In this document: in pieces, positions 26,946 to 35,407 of the stretch
Layout of the letters: every line of letters starts with the position of its first letter
Position numbering within the stretch: the first letter of the stretch is position 1
Assembly (NCBI RefSeq): GCF_900102135.1
Contig: NZ_FMVJ01000019.1
Span: forward strand, 1 to 52,234
Direction: 5' to 3'
From: Microvirga guangxiensis
GTDB lineage: Bacteria; Pseudomonadota; Alphaproteobacteria; Rhizobiales; Beijerinckiaceae
Length of the DNA stretch: 52,234 nucleotides
The notes under the pieces: generated by a model
The model's database searches: none
What the model saw: only the letters and a program-made list of their open reading frames with translations
Told to the model about the DNA's origin: nothing
Translations under genes and position numbers: made by a program

Positions 26946-27722
26946 AGGCTATGCTGGAACTGAAGCCCCCCGGTCGGCAGAGAAAATACCCGATTGAATA
27001 TGAAAACGCCCTGGTCGAGAGTTTAGGCGGAAACTCAACCAAGGCGTAGGCGATGTGGGTAGACACATTGCGCCGCTACAATAAACAGTCAATCGTTAAC
27101 ATTCTATCAATTCAGGATTTATCACTGCTGTGGGGAGCGCCCTGATCGGAGCATGGCCTCGTTATTCCAATCAGGGCGCCTGCGGCTTCGGAGAAACGCG
27201 CGCCTGAAAGATCAGATGTTTCAGGCGAAATATCAATGGTGTCAGAATCGAAACCGTCGTGATCCCCTTTTTAGGAATAGACGAGATCCTAGTCTGTGGG
27301 CTCGGTGGCTTTATCAGACAGTAAACGCAAAAGACCAATCTTGCGCCCGAGAGTAACCTAGCCCATCGCAACCGGGGCGGCCGAAATCCAGGAAGAGCAG
27401 GATATTGCCCGTAGTCGGCGAGCAGCGGATCTTTGAAAGCAATACATTGATCAAGCGTATTGGCGCTGATCGGGACCTAGGCACCAAGCGATCGGTCTGC
27501 ATCGAGCAATCCCGTGTCATAACTTGATGAAGCCCAAGGATAAACTTGAGAACCGATCTTTGTTCAGCGACTGCGGCACAGGAGAGTTAGCAGCCCGCGT
27601 TAGGCAAAGAAAAAGGACTGGCGATAACCGTCCCTTTGGGACATTCAGATTGTTCGAGACGCAGCTCCAAGCAGCGTCTCAACTCGAGTAATGCGACCAT
27701 TCTCGATTTCAGAATATAGGTT
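26946..27722. other. Spacer with no supported gene
   Basis: Open frames on both strands here are short, lack starts and overlap one another. The sequence looks like decayed mobile DNA flanking the IS6 fossil. Confidence 0.4.
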
Positions 27723-27938
27723 TCAGGCAACTTTGCTTTCGTTCTGGGACGCGATTGCTGTGAGGGTAGCCTCGACACCTTGCTGTAGGCGGAATTCGGT
27801 CAGCTGCTGGCGAAGGCTCAGATACAGCGGCCGGAAGGCTTGTCCTTCCTGTTCAACGATATCGGCGAGAATATTGACGGCCGTGAGGAGTTTCTCCTCT
27901 GATATCGGTTCCCGGTCGGTGCGTGGCCAAGCCGTCAT
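27723..27938 (-). CDS. Hypothetical protein, 71 aa
   Basis: A helical, mostly acidic protein starting MTAWPRTDREPISEEKLLTA, with AVNILADIVEQEGQAFRPLY and LRQQLTEFRLQQGVEATL. AAGGAG lies 7 nt before the ATG, a strong site, and composition is normal. No family is recognised. It is monocistronic. Confidence 0.55.
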   Translation of the reverse strand: MTAWPRTDREPISEEKLLTAVNILADIVEQEGQAFRPLYLSLRQQLTEFRLQQGVEATLTAIASQNESKVA

Positions 27939-28507
27939 GGTGTGCTCCTTAATAATGAAAGAGCACAGTGCCGGGAGGATCTTGCTGCGAAGTTAATCTT
28001 AGGAGATCCATAAACGGGAAACGCCATTCTATCCCATGACAGGCGTCCGAGCGAAAGGTGACTTTGCACACAGTGTCTGCGGGTCTGTCTTCATCCTTCT
28101 CGCACTTTCCATCCCAGCTATCGCAATTGAGATGGGGGATGTGTTTTCACCGGCAAAGGTCTTGGGCAGAGCGCTGTTTCTGTCCGCCGAACGGATTGAG
28201 ACACATTTGAAGTCATCGAGCAGGTGTTTGCTACAAACGCCAGGAAATTTTGTGATCGTTAATCCGGTCTGCATCAAACCCGTGAGAAGAAGGAACGATG
28301 CGTCGAAGACACCAAGTCGTCCAAGCGCAAGCAGTTCATTGTAAACTGCCGGACACGGATGATCATCACTAAGTGTGGTTCCTCTCGCCCAAACCTCCAG
28401 GGGGCCCGTGGGTCCCAGTCGCAGATACTAATCCAAGCATACATGCCAGCGAGTTGTTTCAGGTGACCTGTCCGAAGAAGTGCTAGCGTCGGCAAGAAGC
28501 GCGAAGC
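27939..28507. other. Region with competing open frames
   Basis: A minus-strand frame (stop at 28029, open to about 28430, ATG at 28277) reads SKHLLDDFKCVSIRSADRNS and PKTFAGENTSPISIAIAG. A plus-strand frame, 28036-28344, covers the same DNA. Neither has an RBS. The minus-strand one follows the WGR gene and may be a decayed operon member. Confidence 0.3.
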
Positions 28508-28714
28508 CTACAGATCCGTGAAGCCTTTCTGGCGCTGAATTTCTGCCCATGTCTCCAAGGCTTTGATGGCCCCTACTTCGTCGGGGAACAGCTCGACCTT
28601 GTCCTGCCCTCTCGATCCCACAGGCCCCCAATTGTGGACCAGCCGAATTGTGCCGAACAAATCCCGTTGGACCTGCCCCGAACGCTGGACCACGGCCGAG
28701 CGGGCTTTCCGGCC

Positions 28715-29569
28715 TCACGGCCCCATCGGCTGGCTGGGAGCACCGATGGATCTGATGAACTCGCTCGGGGTCTTATGCCCAATCGAGCTGTGTGGTCTTT
28801 CGCCATTGTACTCGTGTCTGAACGCTTCACATTTTAGCCTGGCATCAGCCAGAGACAAGAACCAGTTCTGATCGATGCATTCGGCCCGGACCTTGCCGTT
28901 GAACGCCTCCACGAAGCTGTTATCGGTGGGTTTGCCAGGACGGGAGAAGTCCAGAACAACCCCATGCTGGTAAGCCCACAGATCGAGAGCACGCGAGACG
29001 AATTCGGGGCCATTGTCCACCCGAATGGTTTGCGGAACACCATAGAGGCCGGCTACCCGGTCGAGTGTCGTAACCACGTCAGCGCCGGTGTAGCGGAAGC
29101 GGACATCGATGGCCGGCGAGAGCTTCGAGAACGCATCCACAATCGTCAGAATCCGGATCTTGCGGCCGTCGAAGAGCTGGTCGGACAGGAAGTCCATCGC
29201 CCAGACCTCATTCGGGGCTGAGGGTGCCTTACGGTCCGAGCGTACCTTTGCGGCCACCTTCCGCTTCGGACGCTCGTTCCTGATCTGCAAGCCTTCTTCG
29301 ACATACAGCCGGTAGACCCGCTTGTGGTTCACGCGCCATCCCTCCCGCTGCAACAGCACGTGAATGCGGCGATAGCCATAGCGCACACGCGTCTCGGCGA
29401 TTTCCCGGATGCGCTTGGACAGGGCAGCCTGCGACAGGCGACGCGAGCGGTAGAAGTAGGAGGATTTCTGGAACTGCAGCACGCGACAGGCCCGTCGGAT
29501 CGAGACCTGGAACGCACCTTGCAAACCATCCACCAGCCGCCGCACCCGCGCAGGCTTCAGAGCTTTTTT
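28715..29569 (-). CDS. IS3-family transposase OrfB (integrase core)
   Basis: DDE integrase domain of the IS3 type, made by -1 frameshifting from OrfA. It starts with ALKPARVRRLVDG; the HTH_21 region holds RRACRVLQFQKSSYFYR and RYGYRRIHVLLQREGW, then the rve core with D in VWAMDFLSDQLFDG, D in IRVDNGPEFVS and E in NSFVEAFNGKVRAECI. It ends HSSIGHKTPSEF and on. The full DDE set and length suggest it is functional. The reading frame extends upstream beyond the slip site, but that part overlaps orfA and is unlikely to be used. Confidence 0.93.
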   Translation of the reverse strand, partial: KKALKPARVRRLVDGLQGAFQVSIRRACRVLQFQKSSYFYRSRRLSQAALSKRIREIAETRVRYGYRRIHVLLQREGWRVNHKRVYRLYVEEGLQIRNERPKRKVAAKVRSDRKAPSAPNEVWAMDFLSDQLFDGRKIRILTIVDAFSKLSPAIDVRFRYTGADVVTTLDRVAGLYGVPQTIRVDNGPEFVSRALDLWAYQHGVVLDFSRPGKPTDNSFVEAFNGKVRAECIDQNWFLSLADARLKCEAFRHEYNGERPHSSIGHKTPSEFIRSIGAPSQPMGP

Positions 29570-29823
29570 GACAGTACGTCCTGCAGCATGGCTTTGTCGA
29601 GCGAGAGGTCCGCCACCATCTGCTTCAGGCGCCGGTTCTCCTCCTCGAGCTGCTTGAGGCGCCGCACCTCCGAGGGCATCAGCCCGGCATACTTCTTGCG
29701 CCACCGATAATAGGTCTGCTGCGAAATCCCGGCCCGGCGGCAGACCTCCTCGACGCTCGCGCCGTCATCGACCTGCTTGAGGAGCAGAGCAATCTGCTGC
29801 TCCGAAAACCTGGACACCTTCAT
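29557..29823 (-). CDS. IS3-family OrfA
   Basis: Helix-turn-helix and leucine-zipper protein of 88 residues (MKVSRFSEQQIALLLKQVDD, CRRAGISQQTYYRWRKKYAG, LKQLEEENRRLKQMVADLSL) that binds IS ends. Near its 3' end AAAAAAG (rc of 29563-29569) forms a classic slippery site: OrfA ends SKKL-stop, while a -1 slip continues into ALKPARVRRL of OrfB. The ATG lies 80 nt from the IS end. Confidence 0.93.
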   Translation of the reverse strand: MKVSRFSEQQIALLLKQVDDGASVEEVCRRAGISQQTYYRWRKKYAGLMPSEVRRLKQLEEENRRLKQMVADLSLDKAMLQDVLSKKL

Positions 29824-30014
29824 GGCCCGTTCCCTTCTCCCAGCCAGGGGAGATTACGGGAAAATTCCCACTTTGCCTGGTCCAGTTTCCAGGGATCAGG
29901 TCACCGCTCGATCATCAGGCTGTAGTACCGCGCCTGTCCCTGCTCCGGGTCACGACGGTAGAGCACCAAATAGTGCCGGATCGGCGAGCGAATATCTGCC
30001 ATCGCAGGCTGGGC

Positions 30015-30815
30015 CTAGGAAGTTGGCTTGGTCCGGATTGTGAGTTCCATCTCACGCATCATCGCAGCCTCTATGTCTTTGAGGCTGACTTCAGTCGCAC
30101 CACCTATGCCAGAGGCGGGACCCGCCGACGCCCTGGTCTCGTGGACCTGTTTGGCCTTGGGCGGGTTGATCGGAACTCGAGCTTGGGCCGGAAGGCGATT
30201 GTCCAGGGTATCGATCAGGCTGTTGAGTGCCACGTCGGATAGGGGCATATCAGGAGCTCCGCCTGTCCCGTTCAAGGCGGCGAGCCCTTGGTTGGTGAAT
30301 CTAGGCTGTCCGGTAACCTCAGGGCCGAACCATTCCAAGGGGCGGAAGGCGTTCGCCTCTTCGGGACTGCCGAACTCAACAGTTACCAGGTGAAGAAGGC
30401 TGGGTCTGAGGATGTGATCGACGAGAGCGATATAGGAACCAATCGGAAGCTTGGCCCGGACATATTCGACCTCGCCGGCACACACGTCGAGAAGAGCGTG
30501 AGCATGGGGGATCGGAATCTCTGTCCGGTCCTCGGTCTCTCCATCAGGACCTGTTGCTTGGAGTATTAGGAAGGCCCGGTGTTCTTCGAGATGAACGAAG
30601 GAGAGCCGGTTATGCTGCACTGGAAAGAAGCCTTCGACCTGACGGAAGACGCCCTTTTCACGCTGGATGAGGCGCGCCACGGACGAGGGAATGAGAAATC
30701 GGCGCTGGAGAGGCATGATACCGTAGGACTGATAATGGATTTGTGAGCTTAGGCCCTCGTATATCCAGTCGTAAAGGTCAGCAACCGTGAACGCTGCGAC
30801 ATTACGGACGATCAT
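30015..30815 (-). CDS. CYTH-superfamily-like protein with degenerate active site, 266 aa
   Basis: About residues 35-183 follow the CYTH (CyaB/thiamine-triphosphatase) pattern. The N-terminal strand is RRFLIPSSVARL (usual form ExExKFLV), then VEGFFPVQHNRLSFVHLEEH, DRTEIPIPHAHALLDVC, a strand LLHLVTVEFGSPEEANAF and EWFGPEVTGQPRFTNQGLA, which is the typical WxGxEVTxxxxYxNxxLA ending. The ExExK metal and phosphate-binding motif is replaced by PLQRR, and the KG motif reads ATG, so tri/polyphosphate chemistry is doubtful. A C-terminal tail of about 80 residues has no known motif. ATG 30815 is preferred; a GTG at 30890 would add 25 residues. It precedes the WGR gene by 12 nt. Confidence 0.65.
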   Translation of the reverse strand: MIVRNVAAFTVADLYDWIYEGLSSQIHYQSYGIMPLQRRFLIPSSVARLIQREKGVFRQVEGFFPVQHNRLSFVHLEEHRAFLILQATGPDGETEDRTEIPIPHAHALLDVCAGEVEYVRAKLPIGSYIALVDHILRPSLLHLVTVEFGSPEEANAFRPLEWFGPEVTGQPRFTNQGLAALNGTGGAPDMPLSDVALNSLIDTLDNRLPAQARVPINPPKAKQVHETRASAGPASGIGGATEVSLKDIEAAMMREMELTIRTKPTS

Positions 30816-31079
30816 TAGGCTGCGTATTTCGTTTCTCTTCAATCTGCAGCTGGCACTATACTGTTGATTGCGCAAGAACGACGTCCTCACGTCAGGTTGT
30901 GTTGCGAACTCGGAGAGGCGGCGTGGACAGACAGTTACTCAGTAGCAAGCTCAGCCGGCTAGCAACTCGAACTGCTCAGATAATGAAGGCTGCGCAATGC
31001 AGACATACTTCGCCTATCCCTTCCGCGTTATCGGACATTAATGCATGTCCAGGATCATGCCACAGTTCCTTCTGGAATC

Positions 31080-31487
31080 GATCCACCGCCTACAGATTCT
31101 CCAGATGCAGTCGATGACAACCTGTTCGGGTCATCCATGTCCGTTTGAAGGTTCTGCACAGAAACCGTTTGGTCCGGATCACATCGATCTGCTCACGGAA
31201 CCAGAATTCAAGCGTGTTGCCGTGGCTTCAAGAGCGCGATAGGGATTCCGCCGTCGTCCACGAACTTTGCTATACGTTTCGTTCCCGTGCCATCTGTCAG
31301 AGATCGCACACTTCCGGAGCTACTCCAGCAGGAGCAGCGCGTAATGAACCGTCTACCTGTGGATTGTAGAGCGATCGGCAAAGACGCCCTGCTTGGCCAT
31401 CGTCTCTTCCAGATTGCGTAGGGTGGGGTCGCACGCCAGCCAGATATCACCGTTCGCACAAGAGGCTTACGGAGTGATCGAAATGCC
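31080..31487 (-). pseudogene. IS6-family transposase fossil no. 3
   Basis: Minus-strand pieces of the same IS6 group: HFDHSVSLLCER then a stop and YLAGV, followed in another frame by LRNLEETMAKQGVFADRSTI, a stop, TVHYALLLLE, and further on NTLEFWFREQ with KRFLCRTFKR and VVIDC, the first part equivalent to DTIEFGFSE in fossil 1. Several stops and frame changes; no Glu region is seen. Inactive. Confidence 0.75.
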
Positions 31488-31669
31488 TGCCCCGAGCACG
31501 CCACTCCCCACTGCTATTACATCCGATAGAAAGCCTACAAATCCGGAACAACCGATATGCATCAAAACCTGTTGGCGAAACCGGCAGCACCGACTCCTAT
31601 ATCGCTTCTTAAAGCAATGACATCCCTAGTCTCGGCAGGACCTAAATAGAACCAGCAATTCCAAGTCTG

Positions 31670-32506
31670 TCAGTAATGCTCCTCATCAGAGGATTGGTCT
31701 GCCAACCGCTTGATCTCAAACACCGCAGCCGTGATAAAGGCAGAAATCACGAGAAAAGTGGCTACGGCTGTAAGGGATCCTTCGAGAACCCCTGGGTTCA
31801 GTCCAATCAACAGGATCAGCAGCAAAGCCGGAATACCAAGGGTAACCGCAGCAAGAATGTAGATTGGATTTACCGCTTTTCTAACGTTGGCGCTCATATC
31901 AACCTTGCGCTCCTCCTGCGCCCAGACTTTTACACGTTCCGAGGTATTGCTCACCCGATCAGACGCAGCCTGAAGGCGTGGGCCCCACACGCTAGTCGAA
32001 TTTTCAGCTTTTTGTTTGATGCCTCTAGGAAAATCATCTTTCAGATCTGACGTGCCGTAATGGCCCACAGGGTGATGCTGAGTTGGCTCCGGCTTCTGGG
32101 CTAGCATCTCCACTCCTTCCCTGGGCTGGGGCGGCTTACTCACAACGCTGAGTTTCGCCTCTTCCGAGACAGGGTCAACCGAGTGCACCGGTCGCCCGGC
32201 CGTGTTTCCGATTATGCTGGATGGGTCGGGTCGGTCCGGCGCGTTCTGATTACCTTCCACTGGCAAGCTGCCGCTTCGGCTGACGTTGCTAGTCTGCGTG
32301 GGTGAAAGGCTAGAGCTACTGTTCCCTTCAAGTTCTTCTAGCACTCCATTGGGCATATCAGCGTCTGGAAGCCTCAGAGCTGCATTCGCCTTCTTCGATG
32401 CAGCGGAGCGCTTTGGTTTGGTGGATTTTGACCGATCCGGTCTAGCCTGATCATCCTGCTCTCTGAGATCGTCAACTTCGTTCGGGCGCTTGGGGACTTT
32501 GCTCAT
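31670..32506 (-). CDS. Membrane protein with long disordered N-terminus, 278 aa
   Basis: Starts MSKVPKRPNEVDDLREQDDQ. About 170 residues rich in Pro, Ser, Lys and acidic residues are probably disordered. Then an amphipathic helix (LQAASDRVSNTSERVKVWAQ), two transmembrane helices (about 214-235 ILAAVTLGIPALLLILLIGL and 241-262 SLTAVATFLVISAFITAAVF) and a short acidic tail. No known family. There is no clear RBS, yet the long consistent frame with two sharp hydrophobic segments argues for a real gene. Confidence 0.6.
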   Translation of the reverse strand: MSKVPKRPNEVDDLREQDDQARPDRSKSTKPKRSAASKKANAALRLPDADMPNGVLEELEGNSSSSLSPTQTSNVSRSGSLPVEGNQNAPDRPDPSSIIGNTAGRPVHSVDPVSEEAKLSVVSKPPQPREGVEMLAQKPEPTQHHPVGHYGTSDLKDDFPRGIKQKAENSTSVWGPRLQAASDRVSNTSERVKVWAQEERKVDMSANVRKAVNPIYILAAVTLGIPALLLILLIGLNPGVLEGSLTAVATFLVISAFITAAVFEIKRLADQSSDEEHY

Positions 32507-33043
32507 AAGGTATCAAGATCAGATACCTTGGCATTTTCATGACAATGCTCCTGAGGTCTTCCGCTCAGGGAGCGGCGGGCGTGATGCTCGTTGCTCCAAC
32601 GCCTCGCTTTCGTCTACAAAGCATTCGCTAATAATGTTTCTTATTATAGGCCTGGGCGAACACACTTGGCCCTAATCGAGTATCCTTGTTGGCCCGACAC
32701 GTACTCCGTTGGCTGGGAGGTCGCGCCAATGATGTGTCCCCTGTGCAAATTGGAAGTTAAAACCATATGTTATCTCATAAATTCAAAGTGATTGAGTGTC
32801 AGCGATAAAATCGATCAATGAGATAGAGTTCTGTAACTCCTGAAAAAGGGATGCTACTTACCTGACCGTGGCGACGATCTGGCGAACTAAACCCAAGAAT
32901 CCTTCTCAAGACACTTCCAAGAAGTAACAAGCTCTAAATATTGCAGCTACAAGCGTTAGTACGCGTGTCCGAAATCATTTTCCTCTTATGCAGAATCCTA
33001 GTTCATGTGCGTCTTGGGCTCGGTACGGCTTGTTAATTGCAGC
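32507..33043. other. Spacer between the membrane protein gene and livF
   Basis: AT-rich; no supported gene. No terminator for the liv operon was recognised. Confidence 0.4.
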
Positions 33044-33760
33044 CTAAAGTCCGAGGTAGGCTTTACGGATCATCGGATGGCCCTGTAACTCCTCCGAGGG
33101 ACCATCAAGCACCTGCCTGCCGTTTTCAAGCACGTAAACGCGGTGGCTAACAGCGAGGACCTGCTTCACGTTCTGCTCCACCAGCAGGATTGGAAGACCA
33201 GTTTCGGCGACACGCCTAATGGCCGCCATCACTTCTTTGACGAATAGTGGCGACAGGCCAAGACTTGGCTCATCCATGATTAACATCTTGGGGCCTAGCA
33301 TAAGCGCGCGGGCAATCGCCACCATCTGCTGCTGTCCGCCGGATAGCTGCCCTGCCATGGCGTGGGCGTAGCGAGTGAGGTCCGGGAAGAGCGCTTCAAC
33401 CTTTGCCATGTTCTCGTGCCGGGCAGCCTTTGCTTCAGGCAAGTAGGCGCCCAGCAACAGGTTTTCACGCACGGTCATATTAGGGAATAACTGACGTCCC
33501 ATCGGCACATGGGCAAGTCCCTTACGAGCCATCTGGTGTGGCCGCGCCCCCTTGATCGCCTCCCCATCAAACAAGATGTGTCCGCTCCATGGGGCAATCA
33601 TGCCTGAGATAGCCCTAAGGATCGTTGACTTGCCGCTGCCGTTTCCTCCGACGAGACCAACCAGTTCGCCACGGTTTACATGGAGCGATGCCCCGAACAC
33701 GACTTTCAGCGCGCCGTAACCAAGGTCGACCTTGTCGACCTGCAGAATTCTGTCACCCAT
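33044..33760 (-). CDS. livF: LIV-type ABC transporter ATPase LivF, 238 aa
   Basis: One of two cytoplasmic ATPases powering branched-chain-amino-acid-type (HAAT) uptake. Walker A GGNGSGKSTI (about 37-46), signature LSGGQQQMVAI, Walker B MLIMDEPSLGLSP, and the switch His in LLVEQNVKQVL region. Complete and of normal length. Its ATG overlaps the livG stop (TAATG), the last gene of the operon. HAAT systems carry amino acids, amides or urea; the neighbouring amidase hints at an amide, but that is inference. Confidence 0.93.
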   Translation of the reverse strand: MGDRILQVDKVDLGYGALKVVFGASLHVNRGELVGLVGGNGSGKSTILRAISGMIAPWSGHILFDGEAIKGARPHQMARKGLAHVPMGRQLFPNMTVRENLLLGAYLPEAKAARHENMAKVEALFPDLTRYAHAMAGQLSGGQQQMVAIARALMLGPKMLIMDEPSLGLSPLFVKEVMAAIRRVAETGLPILLVEQNVKQVLAVSHRVYVLENGRQVLDGPSEELQGHPMIRKAYLGL

Positions 33761-34476
33761 TAATCTGTCCCCAGATACGCTTCGATGACGCGCTCGTCGC
33801 TCGTGACCTGCTGCGGAGTGCCTTCGGCGATCTTCTCGCCACTGGCGAGCACGATGACATGATCAGACAGTTCGATGATCGCTTCCATGATGTGCTCCAC
33901 CATTAGGACTGCGAGTCCCTGCGCGCTGAGTGATCTCACGAAAGCGATCATCTCCCGGAGCGCGGGCGGATTCAGCCCAGCCATAATTTCATCGAGAAAA
34001 ATAACCTTCGGCTTCACAGCCAGTGCCTTGGCTAGTTCTAACCGCCGCCGGCGAGCGAGGTTGAGGTCGAGTGCTGGCTGGTGAGCACGGTCTGCTAGGC
34101 CCACCTGCTCGAGGACGCTCATGGCAAGGCGTTCCGCCTCCCTCCGCCGGCCGACAGTAAGGAAAGCGGCAACTAGCACATTCTCCAGAACTGTCAGCTC
34201 CTCGAACGGACGTTCGGTCTGGAATGTACGGCCGAAGCCCAAACGGGTCCGCTTAAATGCCGGAAGAGCGGTTATGTCCTTATTAAGCAAAGTAATTGTG
34301 CCGGAATGCATTGGGGCAAAACCTGTCACGGCATTGAACAGGGTGGTCTTGCCCGCTCCGTTGGGGCCAATCAATCCAAGGATTTCGCCGGAGCCGAGGG
34401 ATAGTGACACGTTGTTAACGGCCGTAACCCCGCCGAATTTGACGGTGATGCCGTCAGCTCTGAGCACGTTTGGCAT
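33760..34476 (-). CDS. livG: LIV-type ABC transporter ATPase LivG, 238 aa
   Basis: Second ATPase. Walker A GPNGAGKTT (about 35-43), Walker B VIFLDEIMAGLNP. The signature reads LNLARRRRLELAKAL rather than LSGGQ, a variant common in LivG proteins. ATG 34476 follows GGAGG, and starts inside the livM 3' end (23-nt overlap). Ends with EGTPQQVTSDERVIEAYLG, the standard LivG tail. Functional prediction as for livF. Confidence 0.93.
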   Translation of the reverse strand: MPNVLRADGITVKFGGVTAVNNVSLSLGSGEILGLIGPNGAGKTTLFNAVTGFAPMHSGTITLLNKDITALPAFKRTRLGFGRTFQTERPFEELTVLENVLVAAFLTVGRRREAERLAMSVLEQVGLADRAHQPALDLNLARRRRLELAKALAVKPKVIFLDEIMAGLNPPALREMIAFVRSLSAQGLAVLMVEHIMEAIIELSDHVIVLASGEKIAEGTPQQVTSDERVIEAYLGTD

Positions 34477-35407
34477 AGAGCCTCCGAATATGTCTGCGGG
34501 CCAATTCCCCAACAATGCCGCGGGGCAGGAAAAGCACGACTATGAGGATTAGGATTCCGTAGATCAGCATGTTCGCCTCGGCGAATGTAGTACGGAACAT
34601 CTCTCCTGCGCCGATCAGAACGAGTGCACCGACAGACGGGCCCCAGATCGTTCCTCGCCCACCGATAATAGCTGTGAGGGCGATCTGCACAGACAAGAGA
34701 AGGGCGAATATGACGTGCGGCTCAATGAAAGCGAGCACGACTCCGTAAATGCCACCGCCGATCGACGTGAGCGCAGCCGAAAGCATGAATGCTTTCAGCT
34801 TCGTCGCTGTCGGATCGATCCCTGCGGCCATGGCAGAATCTTCATCCTCGCGAACAGCTCGTAACTGATAACCGAACTGAGCCCGAGAGATTACGATGAC
34901 CGTCGCAACCACCACAGCCGCAAAGGCAAGCGCCATATAGAATTGTGCCGTTCTCGAGAAGAGATCGATGCCGAAAGGCTCTGGAAGTGTTGCCAGGAAC
35001 ACGCCCGTAGCACCTCCGGTCAACCACTCCTCGTTAATAGCGATCAATCGGAGAATCTCAGCCACTGCGATAGTCGAGAGTGAGAAGTATGGTCCGCGCA
35101 AGCTGAAGGTCAGCCACCCCCAGAAATAACCGAGGATTGCCGCAAATACTGCGGCCATGGCCATCGTCCACCAGGGTGCAAGACCAAACTGGCTTTGTCC
35201 GATCGCCACAAAATAAGCCCCAAGGCCTACGAACGATGCGTGGCCAAGGCTCACTTGCCCATTCCAGCCGCCGAGCAGGTCCCATGACGTGGCCCAACCG
35301 GCAAAGAGCAGGACAGAGATCGCAATCGTCAGGTTGTTAGGGAAAATGGCCGGATAGGCGATGCCAACAGCGAGCAGCACGCCGAGTCCAATGAGATGCT
35401 TGATCAT
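34454..35407 (-). CDS. livM: LIV-type permease LivM, 317 aa
   Basis: Inner-membrane permease with about 8-9 hydrophobic segments. The conserved cytoplasmic loop is present (AVREDEDSAMAAGIDPTATK), as is the GGRGTIWGPSVGALVL region that contacts the ATPase. Its ATG overlaps the livH stop by 4 nt (ATGA). Full length, no defects. Confidence 0.93.
   Translation of the reverse strand: MIKHLIGLGVLLAVGIAYPAIFPNNLTIAISVLLFAGWATSWDLLGGWNGQVSLGHASFVGLGAYFVAIGQSQFGLAPWWTMAMAAVFAAILGYFWGWLTFSLRGPYFSLSTIAVAEILRLIAINEEWLTGGATGVFLATLPEPFGIDLFSRTAQFYMALAFAAVVVATVIVISRAQFGYQLRAVREDEDSAMAAGIDPTATKLKAFMLSAALTSIGGGIYGVVLAFIEPHVIFALLLSVQIALTAIIGGRGTIWGPSVGALVLIGAGEMFRTTFAEANMLIYGILILIVVLFLPRGIVGELARRHIRRLYAKRAQS

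Larger units (their letters stand above)
28667..29903 (-). mobile_element. IS3-family insertion sequence, 1237 bp, with 3-bp target duplication
   Basis: Ends are TGACCTGATCCC with AACTGGACCAGG on the orfA side and TTGGACCTGCCCCG with CGCTGGACCACGG on the other, imperfect inverted repeats. Both flanks carry CCG (28664-28666 and 29904-29906). It carries orfA and orfB in a -1 frameshift arrangement. Apart from the two frames there is little spare sequence. Its insertion is what breaks the WGR gene. Confidence 0.88.
28508..30002 (-). pseudogene. WGR-domain protein gene split by an IS3 element
   Basis: The 5' part (30002 to 29904) encodes 33 residues starting MADIRSPIRHYLVLYRRDPE and ending YYSLMIER. 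The 3' part (28663 to 28508) encodes DLFGTIRLVHNWGPVGSRGQ and on to QRQKGFTDL. Joined at the CGG target duplication they give an 84-residue WGR protein with no break in frame. The W-G-P-x-G-SRG motif is the WGR core. WGR domains bind nucleic acids and occur in PARPs and bacterial MolR-type proteins; a single-domain form is small but known. It lies 12 nt after the CYTH-like gene, so they formed an operon. Confidence 0.85.

Noticed and set aside
28036..28344. Plus-strand 102-codon frame with a leader-like start
   Set aside because: No RBS, no hydrophobic core long enough to be convincing, and it competes with an equally open minus-strand frame.
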